A stretch of DNA of 64,000 nt from Molanna angustata (GCA_963576475.1 OY754970.1:32773619-32837618), one strand, 5' to 3'; counted from the stretch's first letter, positions 44,504 through 57,842 are shown. Made by a program: numbers and translations. The notes: generated from the sequence alone by a model not told the origin.

Positions 44504-45098
44504 TATATTTGTTCATTATCAATATATTATATAACCTAGACTAGGTAATAGGTATGGTCATATAATGTTTGTAAAGGTGGTGGTTGTGAATTGCTAGCCC
44601 TAGAACGGGATTTCCTAGTTGGGCAGCAGTAATCCAACTGTCGTCATTGTAAAAATATTGTGATAAAGAAATAAATAAATAAACATAGCGGACATATTAT
44701 TTAACTCTTGTCTGTCACGGTATAAAGGAACGTTGCTAAAAGTCCTCACCCCGCTACCGCCGCGCCTGTAGCGCCGACTGGCATACGTAGTTTTATTGCC
44801 TTTTAAATGTCAAATGTTATTTTTGAATTTATTATTATTATTTTTACTTCTCACAACCCCAAGTGGAGAGTTATGAATTCGGAATTTTTAAGGAATATTT
44901 TATTATTGCAGATTGTATTCTGAAAGTTTCATCACACTGTATGTGTGTGTGTGCGTGCGTGCGTGCGTTACGGCGTTTTTATTCTACTTAATCGATTATT
45001 GACTAAAGTATGTAGGTAACTACTTATTCAATTCTTTTAAAATTTTGCGTATTTGTATGCCTAATACTCACATAGACCTCATTAGATTTCGAAAGATA
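44504..45098. other. Intergenic stretch
   Basis: Contains a GC-rich patch near 44745-44790 and a GT/GCGT microsatellite at 44940-44969. No gene seen. Confidence 0.45.
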
Positions 45099-45291
45099 TC
45101 AGGGGGGCAAGTCTGGTTCGATCGGCGAAATCAAAACCCCAGTGATTACCCATATCATTGATATAATTATCGTATGGAGTTCTATGACATCTAAAGATAT
45201 TGTAGAACTCCATATAAAAATTATATCCATGATATGGGTAATCATGAGGGTTTTGATTTCGCCGATTGAACTAATAGACTTGCCCCCCTGA
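45099..45291. mobile_element. Palindromic fold-back MITE, copy 2
   Basis: TCAGGGGGGCAAGTCT ends mirror each other. The arms match the element at 37448, including GGCGAAATCAAAACC and ATTACCCATATCAT. Confidence 0.88.
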
Positions 45292-46089
45292 TCAGTGCTT
45301 CTCAAATTCTCAACTGTCAAATATTTCCAAGTAACCCCTATCTCAGGAAACTATAAATTTGATATATTTATTTTTGTGAATTTATTGTTGTTTTATGAAT
45401 TTGTAGATTTCTGATTTCTTACATTTTACTTTTATAAATAACTACTGTGTAATTACTGCATAATAATATATTGTGTATAATTGAAAAAGGCATCTAGCCG
45501 TGTATATAAATAAACAAATAAAAAATCTGCTGGATCCGTATTGAGATATAACAAAGAAAATATATCAAGTAGTTATAACAATATTACAAGCCAAATAAAT
45601 CAACAATTTTTTATATAAGATAAAATATTTATTCAAGTTTTAATAATTAACAAAAAATGGGACATTGGTGGGACGTGTATACTGTACACGTTTCGAAGGA
45701 AATATTTCGCAAAAGTAAAAATAAATTATGTAAATAGATAATATTATGTAATTAAAAAAAAAACGATAGACACTCGAGGTATAGATAATAAAAACTAACA
45801 AGACAAGCTATTGACAAAACTAAAAGATAATAATAATGAATACCTATTTCCTAACATAAAAGATATGTCTAAAGAAATTTGAATAAATACAAATATGCAG
45901 ACGGTTTTAACTATAAAACATATTGTAGGCTAGCGGTAGACAACCTATGCCACGCGTGCTACGATTATTTGACGAATTATAAAAAAAATCACTTATATTT
46001 CATTTCACATAAAAGGAACTGATCAGAGAGGTTTTTGAGGATATTTTTCACCTTAATTAATTGTGGATATTTTACGTAATAGAATTCCA
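45292..46089. other. AT-rich intergenic stretch
   Basis: A small palindrome ACGTGTA-tactg-TACACGT lies near 45674. Otherwise nothing recognised. Confidence 0.4.
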
Positions 46090-46455
46090 TTTTAAATTAA
46101 ATTAAATAAAACAGTTTGTTTTAGATTCTATTTATATTTTTTAATCGGTCGATAGCTATTTCGCCTTGTTAGGGCATCTTCAAGACTATGACGGCATGGG
46201 GTTTCTGTTGGGTTATATAGATAGAGGATTGAGCTTACAATTTTTTTGAATGAGTATTAAACAAAAGTATTAAAAAAAGTAAACTAAAGTATAAAACAAA
46301 AAAAAAATTGTAAGCTCAACCTACCTATATAACCCAACAGAAACCCCACGCCGTCATAGTCTTGAAGTTGCCCTAACAAGGCGAAATAGCTATCGACCGA
46401 TTAAAAAATATACGTAGAATCTAAAACATACTGTCTAATTTTTTTAATTTAATAT
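46090..46455. mobile_element. Long fold-back element with hammerhead-like core in each arm
   Basis: Arms of about 135-145 bp (left about 46111-46245, right about 46300-46434) are reverse complements with few differences. Each arm contains CTTGAAG(A/T)TGCCCTAAC then AAGGCGAAATAGC (minus strand at 46186-46155, plus strand at 46359-46388), resembling a hammerhead YUGANGA-stem II-GAAA core. It may be inverted Penelope-like terminal repeats without a body. Confidence 0.65.
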
Positions 46456-46499
46456 TTTTCACCCACTCGAAAAAGACAATCCCAAAAACCTATATTAAT

Positions 46500-46790
46500 T
46501 TGGAAGATATCTGGAAAAAAAGATGGGCCATACAAAGTAAACACTTAATAGCGTACCCTACAACCCGAGTACCTTGTTTTGACCTGCCACGGAGGGTTTG
46601 GAAACAGCAAAACAGAGAGAACAGAGCAAGGCTGCTGCAATTACTTTCTCTGGAGGTAGGAGAAAAAGGGATAACCCTGACTGTGAGTGTGGAGCTGAGC
46701 AGACAGTGAAACACGTGGTGCAAGATTGCCAGCTTAAGAAAATTTGGTGGAAGTCTCCAAGATATCCATCAATGTAATGTGTATTTAAAT
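46500..46790 (+). pseudogene. LINE ORF2 C-terminal fragment with CCHC knuckle
   Basis: RVPCFDLPRRVWKQQNR near 46570, then after a frameshift DNPDCECGAEQTVKHVVQDC (46670-46730). The CxC...H...C pattern is the C-terminal zinc knuckle of Jockey/RTE-group LINE proteins. It is truncated on both sides. Confidence 0.75.
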
Positions 46791-47359
46791 TATTTAATTT
46801 AAATTAAACATTTTGCAATGGACTACTAGTTTTTTTCTTCAGTGACACGCGAGAGCCCAGTAGGTACCTACTTTGAATTATTTAAAATATGTGTCTAGCA
46901 TATTTGGGTTGTAGACCGCTTTGTAGAGGAGCATAAGACAAGGTCATGTTTGCTACTTATCTAAAAACTATAGCGCCTTTTTTACAATCTGCTACGTTAT
47001 TAGTAACACCGGATTGATTCTTTTATGTTTGGTTTAAAACTCAAGGCAAGTATATTGGTGAGATGATATTATGAATGTAACATAAACAAAAAACACCACT
47101 TTACAATTCCGCGATAATCCTAAAAAATAGCAAAATAAGAATACGTAATTAGTTAATTTATTTTTTCTTCCAACATATTATATTTGAATAGGGAAACAAC
47201 AGGTGATAAAAAATAATAATAATCAACAATAGTAATTTGAAATCATATTTCTTAAATATGTTCAGTGTGTTTTAAATAAAATAACATTAATATTTTCAAC
47301 ATTTCTCTAGTGAATGTTCGACACACTTTTTTAAAATTCAGCAAAAAAATTTTATTTAA
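46791..47359. other. AT-rich intergenic stretch
   Basis: No feature supported. Confidence 0.4.
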
Positions 47360-47472
47360 AAAAAATCTAAATCTGCCTACATTCCCTAAAATAAGCATAA
47401 ATGCTTGTGCTAAATGTGAAGGAAATCGGTCGACGCAGGATTCAGTGCGGTAACCGCTCTGCCATCGACCCA
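47360..47472 (-). mobile_element. tRNA-derived SINE family B, second copy
   Basis: On the minus strand GGGTCGATGGCAGAGCGG (A box) and the body TAGCACAAGCATTTATGC plus GGGAATGTAGG match 35295-35450. The middle of the head, including the B box, is altered or deleted. Confidence 0.78.
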
Positions 47473-47776
47473 TCTAAATAATACCATTAAAAATAATATC
47501 CTTTTTTACAGTTTTTTTTAATTACTCTACAGCTATAATATGTCGGAGAGAAATTAATTTTTTATGTGCTTAAAGAGTGTATAAAATCAAAGTGAATGAC
47601 TGAATAAGTTTTTTAATTACAATTCAGGTTTGTTCTTAAAATTCAAAAAAATCGACATACTTTGATTTTCCAGTAATCTAAATCACGTAAAAACCCTTTC
47701 TAACACGTAACTTCAAAGTTATCAGGCAGTTTTAATAATATATCATGTTTTCAGCCACTAGATTTAGCGTTATATG

Positions 47777-48188
47777 TAGGGTTGCCAACCGTCCCGCGTG
47801 AGGCGGGACGTCCCGTTTCCACGACTCAAATAATGCGTCCCGCGATACATGTATGTGGGACGCTAATTGTCCCGCTTTATGGTAAACCTAGAGGTTAGAC
47901 AGAAATCCCATTCAAATAATATAAAAAAATGTTCAAATGCGCCTAATCACAAGACAAGTAGGTACTCTTTCAAAAAGAAAAAAACAATTGTCTTGTGATT
48001 ATGAGTACGCTGTACATTTCATTGAGCAAAGTATTTTATTTAAAGTTTAAATTTAAATAATAGTGATAAAACAACAATTTTTTTTTCGTTTCTGTACATT
48101 TTTGTAGGCAAGTCCCGCTTTTTTGGCCAAGTCCCGCATGTTAATTTCTGATTTCCCGCTTATCCGTAAATAAGAGTTGGCAACCCTA
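47777..48188. mobile_element. hAT-like MITE (412 bp)
   Basis: TAGGGTTGCCAAC at both ends in inverted orientation. GC-rich GTCCCGC repeats near both ends and an internal ATCACAAGACAA hairpin. No 8-bp target duplication could be found, so the superfamily is tentative. Confidence 0.65.
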
Positions 48189-48725
48189 TAGTTCTCTTAA
48201 TTCTTAATTCAGTTTCTTAATTCAGAGTTAACTATGAAATGGAACATTTGAGTGTCAATTAAATATATAATATTTATCTTCAACATTACAAATAATAAAA
48301 ACTATGAACTAATTAGATCGGTTTAATAAGTTCATAATATTATATGACTAGAAAACCATAAAAAATAAGTGCTCAACAACAAAAGATAGAGATTGTTTTT
48401 ATAATGTAAGATTAAATCATTGGAGACAATTAAATGTAGAAAAGAAAATAAACACAACCTAATGTTACATCAATTCAATTAATATCGGCAATTAATAAAG
48501 CGGCGTGTTTAGCAATCGAATTATGTTATCTAGGGACAGAGGACCGGGTCAAAATGTGAAGCAATAAAATCTATTTCGCTACGACCCGTGACCTCCGTAA
48601 CGAAGCAATGAACGAGATGGAACTGGTTTATAATGGAGTGTGGGACACACGCCACGAGCTATACAACAAATCAATGTAAACAACAATTAAACACAAATTT
48701 ATAATTTGCACTAATTAAAATTATA
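48189..48725. other. Intergenic stretch
   Basis: No feature supported. A somewhat GC-richer patch lies at 48535-48660. Confidence 0.35.
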
Positions 48726-49120
48726 TAATGAAGACGTCCACGAAGCGAAACCAGAGGCTCTCAGAGCTGGAACCGAGACTTTAAAATCTGATACAAAAAG
48801 TAAAGAAAGTATCAGCAATAGGAATAAGATTCTTATCTATAAATCCGTCATACGCCCCATCATGTAATACGCGTGCCCGTATGGGGAAACGCAGCAAAGA
48901 CCCACGTAGATTGTAGGTTGCAAATCTCGCAAAACAAGGCCATCCGTTAAGCTCTTAGCGCTCCAAAATGGTTGAGAACCTCCCAAACAAGGATGCAAAA
49001 ATACCCGCAATCCAAGACATGTTTCGGAAGTATTTGAATCAAACAAGTTCACAGATAGAATTAGAGAAATGAAAACATCAAATGTAACCCAAAGATGTAT
49101 AGCACGAAGTTACAGTTTTG
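48726..49120 (+). pseudogene. Jockey-like LINE ORF2 fragment
   Basis: LIYKSVIRPIM-stop-YACP near 48833-48880, then in other frames LQISQNKA-like and FTDRIREMK text. This matches the post-RT region of Jockey-clade proteins (YKxxIRPxxxYACPVWG). Stops and frameshifts throughout. Confidence 0.72.
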
Positions 49121-49550
49121 GTTTAGAATATCAAATAAAAAAGGACAAACAAAACTAGGTAAATGCTGTAAAACACTCATTTAATTTGTATTTAACTATG
49201 TTAAAATTTGGAAATTGAGAAGTACTTACTTTAAATTCAAATCATTTACAAAAAATAATTCTTGAAATCAAAAGATCAACGCACTAGGACTGAATTATTA
49301 TCAGTAGGGTTATGTTGCTTTGTCTTGACTAATGGAACCTCGAAGATCCCCACGAATAGCAGCGAAGAAGTCCAATATACAAAATCACAAAACAAGAAAA
49401 CTGATATTTCTTGGTTGCAGAATTTTTGACAGTATACATTATCCACAATTATATAATTTTATGAAATTTTAACACTGATGAAGATGTTGGAAAAATAACA
49501 TAATATATTGAAAAAGTTTCATTGCAGCGATCTCACTTCAAATGCATTTT
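49121..49550. other. AT-rich intergenic stretch
   Basis: No feature supported. Confidence 0.4.
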
Positions 49551-49790
49551 GTCGGCCTTCGTGACCCAGTTGGTTAGGTAACTGACTGCTGACCCAAGGG
49601 TCCCGGGGTTCGATTCCCGGCGGAGACGCAATTTTTAATTGTGATTTTAGTTTGGATTGTGTGACGATTAATATCGTAAGTCTCCAGAATGGGGCAGCTT
49701 GTTATTGGGTGCATGTTAAATTAATATTTGACATAGTAGGTACCTGTTAGTTGCCCGAGTAGCAATATAAAAATAAAATAAAAAAATATT
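49551..49790 (+). mobile_element. tRNA-derived SINE family A, near full length
   Basis: Begins GTCGGCCTTCGTGACCCAGT; B box GGTTCGATTCC; body and A-rich tail as in 37047-37290. TTTTGT on both sides may be a short target duplication. Confidence 0.88.
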
Positions 49791-50559
<769 letters not shown>

Positions 50560-50779
50560 ACTGTTTTTGTAATAGTAGTTTTCTTTATAAGTGTGTTTAT
50601 GATTGTTTTTAAGTTTTCTTTTGTTATTCAATGTGTGTACTTAATTGTTGTTCATGTGTTTAAAAGGCAATTTTCCGATGTAAATAAATAAATAAATATT
50701 TATGCTTGATACAAAAAGTTTTAACAAATAAAATAAACAAAACTAAAGTGATAGAGGAAATAACGAGAAATCAATCAAA

Positions 50780-50812
50780 CAAACAAACAAACAAACAAAC
50801 AAACAAACAATC
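50780..50812 (+). repeat. (CAAA)n microsatellite
   Basis: About eight CAAA units, about 80 bp after an AAAT-rich run at 50682-50698. Confidence 0.9.
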
Positions 50813-52610
50813 AAATAAGTGAGATGAAAAATAAATCAAATTATTGTATAGAAAATAAATCATAATAAATTGAAAAATAAAAATGCACATCTTTTACAAC
50901 TTAAGTAAGGAATTTCATCATGTATGTATAAATGATATAAAAAATAAGTTACAGTGAAGTTAATATTAAGTGATTATCATGGCCTGCGCTGAGGATCTGT
51001 TTAGATTTCTTAAGATATTATGGTTTGTACTTTATGTGAAACACGTCAATATCATTAAATATTACCATATATAAGGATGTATGGGGCCTGCTTAAATACA
51101 GAGAAACGTTTCGATAATATATCTAGATGAATTTCGTAGAAGGTTAAGTGATTTCAAGACTAGAACACAACTGTAGTGAGAGTATATTAAAACTCATAAG
51201 CCAAATGAACTGAATCACAAAGGCTAACATTATTCAAGCCTTTTGATTGGATTTTATATAATATAAGCCGTTTTCGGCTACATGTCAACACAAAATTGAA
51301 AACTCAAGAGCTGTGTACTCTTTTGCAATCGCAACGCCTGCGCATTGTTGGGAATATTGAAAATTGAAGGAATCCAGGATCCACAGCAGAATTTAAGATC
51401 AAAATGAATGAAGTATTTTTCAGATCGTTGGGTTCATAAAATGTTCAAATTGACTACACAATATTTGTTTGTTTAGAATTATTACTCAACATATTGCTTA
51501 AAACAAAAACACTTGGTGGTACGATTTTTGCAAAATATTTATTAAATTATTGCATAAACCCAATCGAACTATCGGATGATCATATGACGCGTGTAATTGT
51601 TTATATTACAGTTTTATTTTTAAAACTGGCATACTATGCTGAAAATAAACTACTAAGGGCTATTGCAACATTCAAATTTTATATAAACATATAATATGAA
51701 ACCTATGTATTTTACTTAGGAGCAGAGTTGCAAATACTTATATCTGCATAATTAGCAAATATTGTGTGTACCTACTTCGTTTTATCAAGTGGCGCCCATT
51801 AGTAGCTATGTATTGTTTAGTGCCAGCGTCATAGAAGAAACTGACGAAAAAATATTTTTCACGTAATTTATAAAAATGTATGCTTTCATAAGTGAAAAAT
51901 ACTAGTAAGTTGTAAAATGCCTTTTGAAAATAAGCTTGTTACATGTACAGGGTGTTAGAAAATGCTTACAATACAATATACCTAAGTCAAATTTACGACA
52001 TTTTGTACATGGATATTAATTTCATTGTTTAGTATTATCTACTCACAGATCTTCGAGATCGAATTAATTTTTATTTCTAATCATCAGGTTTAGAAATCGC
52101 TGTAATCAGTAAATTACTTGGAAACATTACGAGGGCTGCTCAGTGCACAAATACGAGTTTTTGCTTGGTTGATATCTGATCCCGTCTCCTCTGATATGTC
52201 AATATATTTGCCGGTATTCATACGAACAATAAACTTACAAATTGAAGTTATAGAAAACTGGAATATCATATTTTACAAGCCTATGTTTATTAGAGCAATA
52301 CTTGACTGATATACAAGACTAAACCTGCTACAACTGCATTAGATATTAGTAGGCATATATTTTCTAACAATTTCAGTAATCCAAAATGAACAAGATCTTA
52401 TGTAAATCAAACAATGTTTCTAAGTTACAAACCAAATACGGTCTTAGACACTTTTAATATTATGCAATTAAATTTTAAAATTAAATTACGCAATTATCTA
52501 CCTTCGACATTAAAACTAAAAACGGACAACACAAAAAAAATAGTTTATTACACTTTGAAAACGAAACAGGTTCAAAGTGAAGCTATATTTTTTAAAACCA
52601 TTATTGGGTA
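50813..52610. other. AT-rich intergenic region
   Basis: About 1.8 kb with no recognised gene or repeat. Short open frames at 51494-51694, 52118-52309 and 52414-52611 have no family motif. Confidence 0.4.
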
Positions 52611-52624
52611 ATGATATTTCATTG

Positions 52625-52872
52625 GAATGAGGAACGCCTGACGAAGAAAATATACATTACGGACAGGAATGGAATGAGAGGTCGGGGCCGCCCAAGGAAG
52701 GGATGGCACGTCCATGTTAAAGGTATTTTGAAAGACGGGAATGTTAGAAGGGTGAACAACAGACGAACATGTATAAGACGAGGCTATGAATGTTTGTCAA
52801 GATAGAAATAAGTGGCGTTGTTCGGTTCTCTCTGCCTACCACGTGAGGAACATGGCGTGATGGTATGTATGT
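52625..52872 (+). mobile_element. RTE-like LINE 3' end with 11-bp TSD
   Basis: Encodes NEERLTKKIYITDRNGMRG, GRPRKGW and NVRRVNNRRTC up to a stop at about 52803, then the 3' tail ending GTGATGGTATGTATGT. ATATTTCATTG at 52614-52624 and 52873-52883 is the target duplication. It is 5'-truncated to 248 bp, as usual for target-primed insertion. It defines the 3' end of this LINE family. Confidence 0.88.
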
Positions 52873-52883
52873 ATATTTCATTG

Positions 52884-53734
52884 TCTGCATGACTTAGCTC
52901 CGCTCAAGTTATTCAAGAGCTGTTGCAATAAGTATGGCATTGCATGAAGTATATTTGAGATCGTCTGGATGATAGATTATCACATCTTTAGTAGAAAACG
53001 ATAGAAATTTAATATCGGTTTATCCCTTATTATTTATTTATACACGGAGTTCATAGTCAATTTAAGTAATTTTAAAATTTTAAGTATAACGTTGCTTTGA
53101 AGAACAAACATTGACGGCATTAATACTCTTGTAATGATGACCTTGTTACATTTTGTTGTAATATACCAATGTAAACTATTATTGCAAATCTATTACAAAT
53201 TTTCTTGGTAAAAACAAGATATCTAAATTACCGTTAAACTATATTGGAACAATGAAAGCGGTTTACATCATAAATTGTAACATTTTTAAGTGACGAGAAT
53301 GTCAAAGTTGAATTATTTTTCTTTAATTCAGCACTTATATTTCCAAATTTTTTCACTGGATGATTTTATTAGAATTTTGGATAACCACGTCACAAATAAC
53401 GTATTGTAAATAAACCACAATACATTTATTGTAGTTTTTGAACTGAATGTTCAGTGAACAAAACACTAAGCACCTATTATAAATAATTTATAACTTTGGT
53501 CACAATAGCATATTTACCTAAACAAAATATTAAGCATATGCGAAAATAGGTGACGTATTTGTATATGAATATACAATGAGCATTTTGCGTGAGATGAATA
53601 GATACATACATGATCCCTTATTCCATAGATATTATTCGTATTACGGAATTTAGTATATACGAATATTCGTAGAATTTTCCTATATACGAAAAAACATTGT
53701 CATCATCATTTTATTGAATTTTAGTATTACCTAC
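52884..53734. other. AT-rich intergenic region
   Basis: No feature supported. Confidence 0.4.
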
Positions 53735-53928
53735 TTCGCGGGAATCTAACAGGCACTATGTCAAATATTAATTTAACACGCACCCAATAACCGGTTGCCA
53801 CATTCTGGAGACTTACGATATTAATCGTCTCACAGATCCAGACTGAAAACACAATTAAAAATCTTTTTATCAACCGGGACCCTTGGCTCAGCAGTCAGAC
53901 ATCTAACCAACTGAGCACGAAGGGCGAC
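53735..53928 (-). mobile_element. tRNA-derived SINE family A, full length minus copy
   Basis: Head, including an A box (GCTCAGTTGG on the minus strand), and body present; the B-box region is altered (CCCGGTTGATAAA). It ends at the 5' GTCGCCCTTCGTGC. Confidence 0.86.
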
Positions 53929-53994
53929 AAAAATAATCATCATAAACAAAAAAAATAATAATAGTGTAACGCAGATGTATGCAAAGGAGACTTG

Positions 53995-54185
53995 GACATG
54001 TCAGAAAATACAAGAAAGCAGAATAAATGCAGTTGAAATGAAATCGCGGAGAAGAATATGTAACAAGACGTTACATGACAGGGTAAGAAATGAGGACATT
54101 AGGAAAGAATGTAAAACAAAGAAACATGTCATCAAAGTGAGCACATTGACTTAGTTTGGCCGCATGGGGAGAATGAATGATGGAA
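53995..54185 (+). pseudogene. RTE-like LINE ORF2 fragment
   Basis: ETWTCQKIQESRINAVEMKS, RRICNKTLHDRVRNEDIRKE and FGRMGRMND belong to the same family as 42493 and 52625 but to a more upstream part. One stop codon replaces a tryptophan. Confidence 0.78.
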
Positions 54186-54279
54186 AATGATTTCCCAATA
54201 AATTAATAAAATTAATAAATTAGTCATTTTTTTTTAAAACAAATAATCATTTTTGCCGTTGTAAGAACTTTTCGCAACT

Positions 54280-54660
54280 TGTCAATAATTATCAATAAGC
54301 TAGCGGACCCAACAGACGTTGTCCTGCTTTAAAAGTTGGCTTCCCTGCTATATAAGCTGGTTCAGCAAATATAAAATAACCACGCTCCGTCACGTCATAT
54401 TCCGCAATGTGGGGTAACCAAAGACAGGTGTGTGAGTCACCTTATAAATGGAAGCACGACACATGCGTGTTCACCCACACATTAGTTTCGGATAACATAA
54501 AAAGGCAACATTCAGAACGGGTGGTGAACTATGTAAGATGTTATTTTGCTTGTTCTATTTTCAATTACCCGGTTTTTACGAGACACCAGAAAATGATAAT
54601 AGAAAAAATTCATCGAAATCGGTCCAGTCGTTTAAGAATTCAGTGACATTTACTTATTTT
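54280..54660 (+). mobile_element. Retroelement-like dispersed repeat (RTE-type 3' relic)
   Basis: GCTAGCGGACCCAACAGACG near 54299 and ATCGAAATCGGTCCAGTCG near 54613 are strings common at the 3' ends of insect RTE-type elements and their derivatives. An ATTTT-rich tail follows at 54650-54676. Parts match 12165-12750 and 58745-58860. Confidence 0.6.
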
Positions 54661-54676
54661 TATTTTATTTTATTTT

Positions 54677-55599
54677 AGACATAGACAAGTACAGAAGAAT
54701 TCTATATAGAAATATTAATGAAACTCCTTTTAGCATTTTATTATGTATCTTAAAGTTATATTATTTGTATAACATCAGACGTACATTACTACAGTTTAGG
54801 AGTTCAGTAACATACACACGTACCTACAGATGAATTATAATGTATGTATATTCAATAAATGAACTTTTAATCATAAATTTCACTAACAATACGATCAACT
54901 TGAACTAACTAAAGTTCAAGATTTGTACTTTTTATACGCTAATTGTTTTGTGTGTTTTTATTTTGATGCTCGTTGAAATTCATCTTTTACATACCTATAA
55001 AGGTAACCTTTACAATTGCACTTTTTTTGTTTGAAAAAAAATAGGACGAAGGAGAGACGAATCCAACAGACCAGACAAAATCGGTGAAATTGTGGAAATA
55101 TTGACCGTGGCCAAAAGTAATACAACAGTTCAAAAGCAGGGCATTTACCTCATAAATTTTATATCTCAAAGTTCAAAAACCGCAATGCAATATCGTTGGA
55201 ACATTTGAATTAATAACCGTTTCGGACAGGATTCGTAATGAGAACGTTCGTCAGTGTTTATTGTTGCAATAATTATACCTACAAATAATATTATAACCAC
55301 GAACTACACTGAAAATCACATTTAGTATTGTTTATGCGGGCGCAAATTAGGAAGTACTTAACTATAGTGTGACAAATGGTATTCAAAGCTATACACAAAT
55401 CAAAGATCGTATGCTGCTTCCAAAATAACAAAGGGACATCTATTACATATTGGAGATGCAAATTCGCCTACTATCATTATTATTGAGTACATAGATGTTA
55501 ACACGAAAGTAAATAAAATATAATGTGTATCTATTAACAAAAAACCTTTAGAACGACATGAGACACAACCATGTGCACAATATCTTGAGAGAAGAAAAC
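54677..55599. other. AT-rich intergenic region
   Basis: No feature supported. The 60-codon minus frame at 54987-55169 has no motif. Confidence 0.4.
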
Positions 55600-55760
55600 G
55601 TAAGTAGTCAATACAGAAGACAATGTATGAAACGATGAAAGCATTTAAGTGAAACCATAACTATGATGTATGCAAGGACAAAGGTTTGAAGTGTGAATCA
55701 CTCGGTTCTCTTTAACTTCTCCGATAATTAGTTATATAAACTGATGGTATATCACTAATT
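55600..55760 (+). pseudogene. Decayed 3' end of the RTE-like LINE family
   Basis: Same order as 42760-42910: CAATGTATGAAACGATG, ATGTATGCAAGGACA, CGGTTCTCTTTAACTTCTCC, CTGATGGTAT, but highly diverged. Confidence 0.45.
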
Positions 55761-55949
55761 ATCACACACACACAAACTTATGTAATTTCTAACTCTAGTA
55801 TATAATTGTTTTTGTAACTTCAATTGTATTGTTTATAATAAATAAATAAATAAATATCATTAATATAGGTTTCCTGTTCATAAAATGAGAAATTCCTACA
55901 TGGAAGAGATACAGAAAACAAATCATTATAACGGAACAAGCTAATAATT
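55761..55949. repeat. A-rich and (CA)n stretch
   Basis: (CA)n at 55763-55774 and an AAAT run at 55839-55855, resembling a retroposon tail. Confidence 0.4.
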
Positions 55950-56111
55950 AATCGATTCGTTCAAGAAAATGAAATTATTTTGAAGGAAGAGACAGTTTAA
56001 ATCCAAAACACGTGTATGAAGGAACTTTTTGTATGGCGTAGTGGACTTTTTTCACGGCTTTTCCAACTTTGAAGTCAAAAAACGACAATTTATAGGCTTC
56101 GCAGCATATAT
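55950..56111 (+). mobile_element. Helitron/HINE-like 5' fragment, interrupted by the next copy
   Basis: 'cgattcgttcaagaaaatgaaa' through 'gcttcgcagcatata' stops where the next element starts. It has the same 5' variant ('gaaattattttgaaggaaga') as 44017. Confidence 0.75.
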
Positions 56112-57097
56112 TCCAACTGTCAATTCGTTCATGAGAATTCAATTCTCTGAATGAGTTGACATTATTAAGCCAAGATGCGTGTACGAAGGAACATTTTGTA
56201 TGGCGTAGTGGACTTTTTGCAGGCTAAAAACACCAACTAGAGGCCTCGCAGCATATATGTTCCCATACATGGATTTACTCAGAATTCGGAGTAGAACATT
56301 TTTATGTGAGTTTTCTGTGTGTGTGTGTGTGTGTGTCCCTTATAACTTTTGATCCGCTCAATTTACAGAGCCCAAATTTTCAGAATTAATTATATAAACA
56401 GTTATAGGTCTACAAAACTTTATACTCAGAAGTGTGAATTTTTGTTTCAATCAGGGGTTATCAACTTTTGAAATTTTGGTTTATTTTTCCATATATCTCA
56501 GAAACCATAAAAGCTAGAACGATGAAAATTTGTATAAACATAGAAAAATACAAAATCTCAAATTAGTTTTTTCAAAAAAATTCCAGGGTCTCTCAAACAT
56601 TTTTTATTAAGAATTTTTTTTTATTATAAATCTATGAGTATAACTGCCTATATTTCCAAATTTTTAAAAAATATCGAAAAAAGCCGAAACACCCCAACTA
56701 GACAATTTAATTTTCTATAAAAATATTTCCATTGTATAAGCACATCTCAAATTATTTTTAACAATTTTTATAAAAATTGAATTTCGTGACGACATTGCTT
56801 CATACAATTTGTATGGCAGTAGCCTACACACAATATCTAAGAAGGCTTAATAGTTTGATACTTAAATTTCCAAACATACATACATACTATCATGCTGTTT
56901 TTATATTCTGGGTAGAAAAAGGACTGATCTCCATACTGTCCTATCTTGACATACATACCTACATGTGTTGTACAGAAAATAAAATATCCTAAAATATTCA
57001 ATAATTTGGATTTATGGGTTTATAGTTTGGTACTTATTCTTCAACTATACATACTATCGCTATCGACAGTTGGATATCATGTGTTACATGCAACTAT
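56112..57097 (+). mobile_element. Helitron/HINE-like copy, older full-length (986 bp)
   Basis: Starts TCCAACTGTCAATTCG and ends CATGTGTTACATGCAACTAT; the last base has changed from G to T. GT microsatellite at 56314-56335. Confidence 0.85.
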
Positions 57098-57464
57098 TAA
57101 TATATTCCAATAATTCAAATATATCTCCCGCAAATTAGGTATTCGTTGGATCGGTATGATGATATTGCACACGTACTATTATTATTAAGCAAACTTTTTT
57201 GTTTTTCAAATGGATGTTTACCCAATGAAAATAAAATGAATGTACATCGCGAACTTCTGCTTCTTATTGGAATAAAACAATTAACTGTTGTGTGTTTAGG
57301 ATTAAGTCCAACTGATAATAATACGGTTGGTAAGCGGGATTAAGCACCTACTGGCGAAATAAATAAACAGAAAAGAATATATGAAATTAATACGAATAGC
57401 AAATTCATATGGATGGACATCGAATAGCTCCGTATACGACGATGTTTAGAAAAAGGAGATAATA
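57098..57464. other. Intergenic stretch
   Basis: No feature supported. 57146-57343 is open for 65 codons without a motif. Confidence 0.35.
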
Positions 57465-57842
57465 CCCCCTATTCAGTAACTATTGTAACTAAAATAAGAA
57501 CGTTCTAAAATTGTAGATTTTAGTTTTACGGTGTTATTTCAGCGTTATAAAATATCAACTTGGACTAAATGGAATAGGAACGTACCTGTATTGGCCGGAA
57601 CATTCTTAAAAAGTTACTCAATTAGACGTATTTTGAATAATTATGTAAATTTCATCATTTTCATAATTATTCATAATACGTCTGATTCAGATTTTTTTAA
57701 AGAACGTTCCGGCCAAAATAGGCATGTTCCTATTCCATTTAGTCCAAGCTGATATTTTATAACGCTGAAATAAGACCGTAAATCTAAAATCTGCAATTTT
57801 AGAACGTTCCTAATTTAGTTACAATAGTTACTGAATAGGGGG
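57465..57842. mobile_element. Long palindromic MITE (378 bp), TA-flanked
   Basis: CCCCCTATTCAGTAACTATT at the left is mirrored at the right end, and the arms remain complementary for about 170 bp each, meeting near 57660. TA on both sides suggests a Tc1/mariner-type target. Non-coding. Confidence 0.88.
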
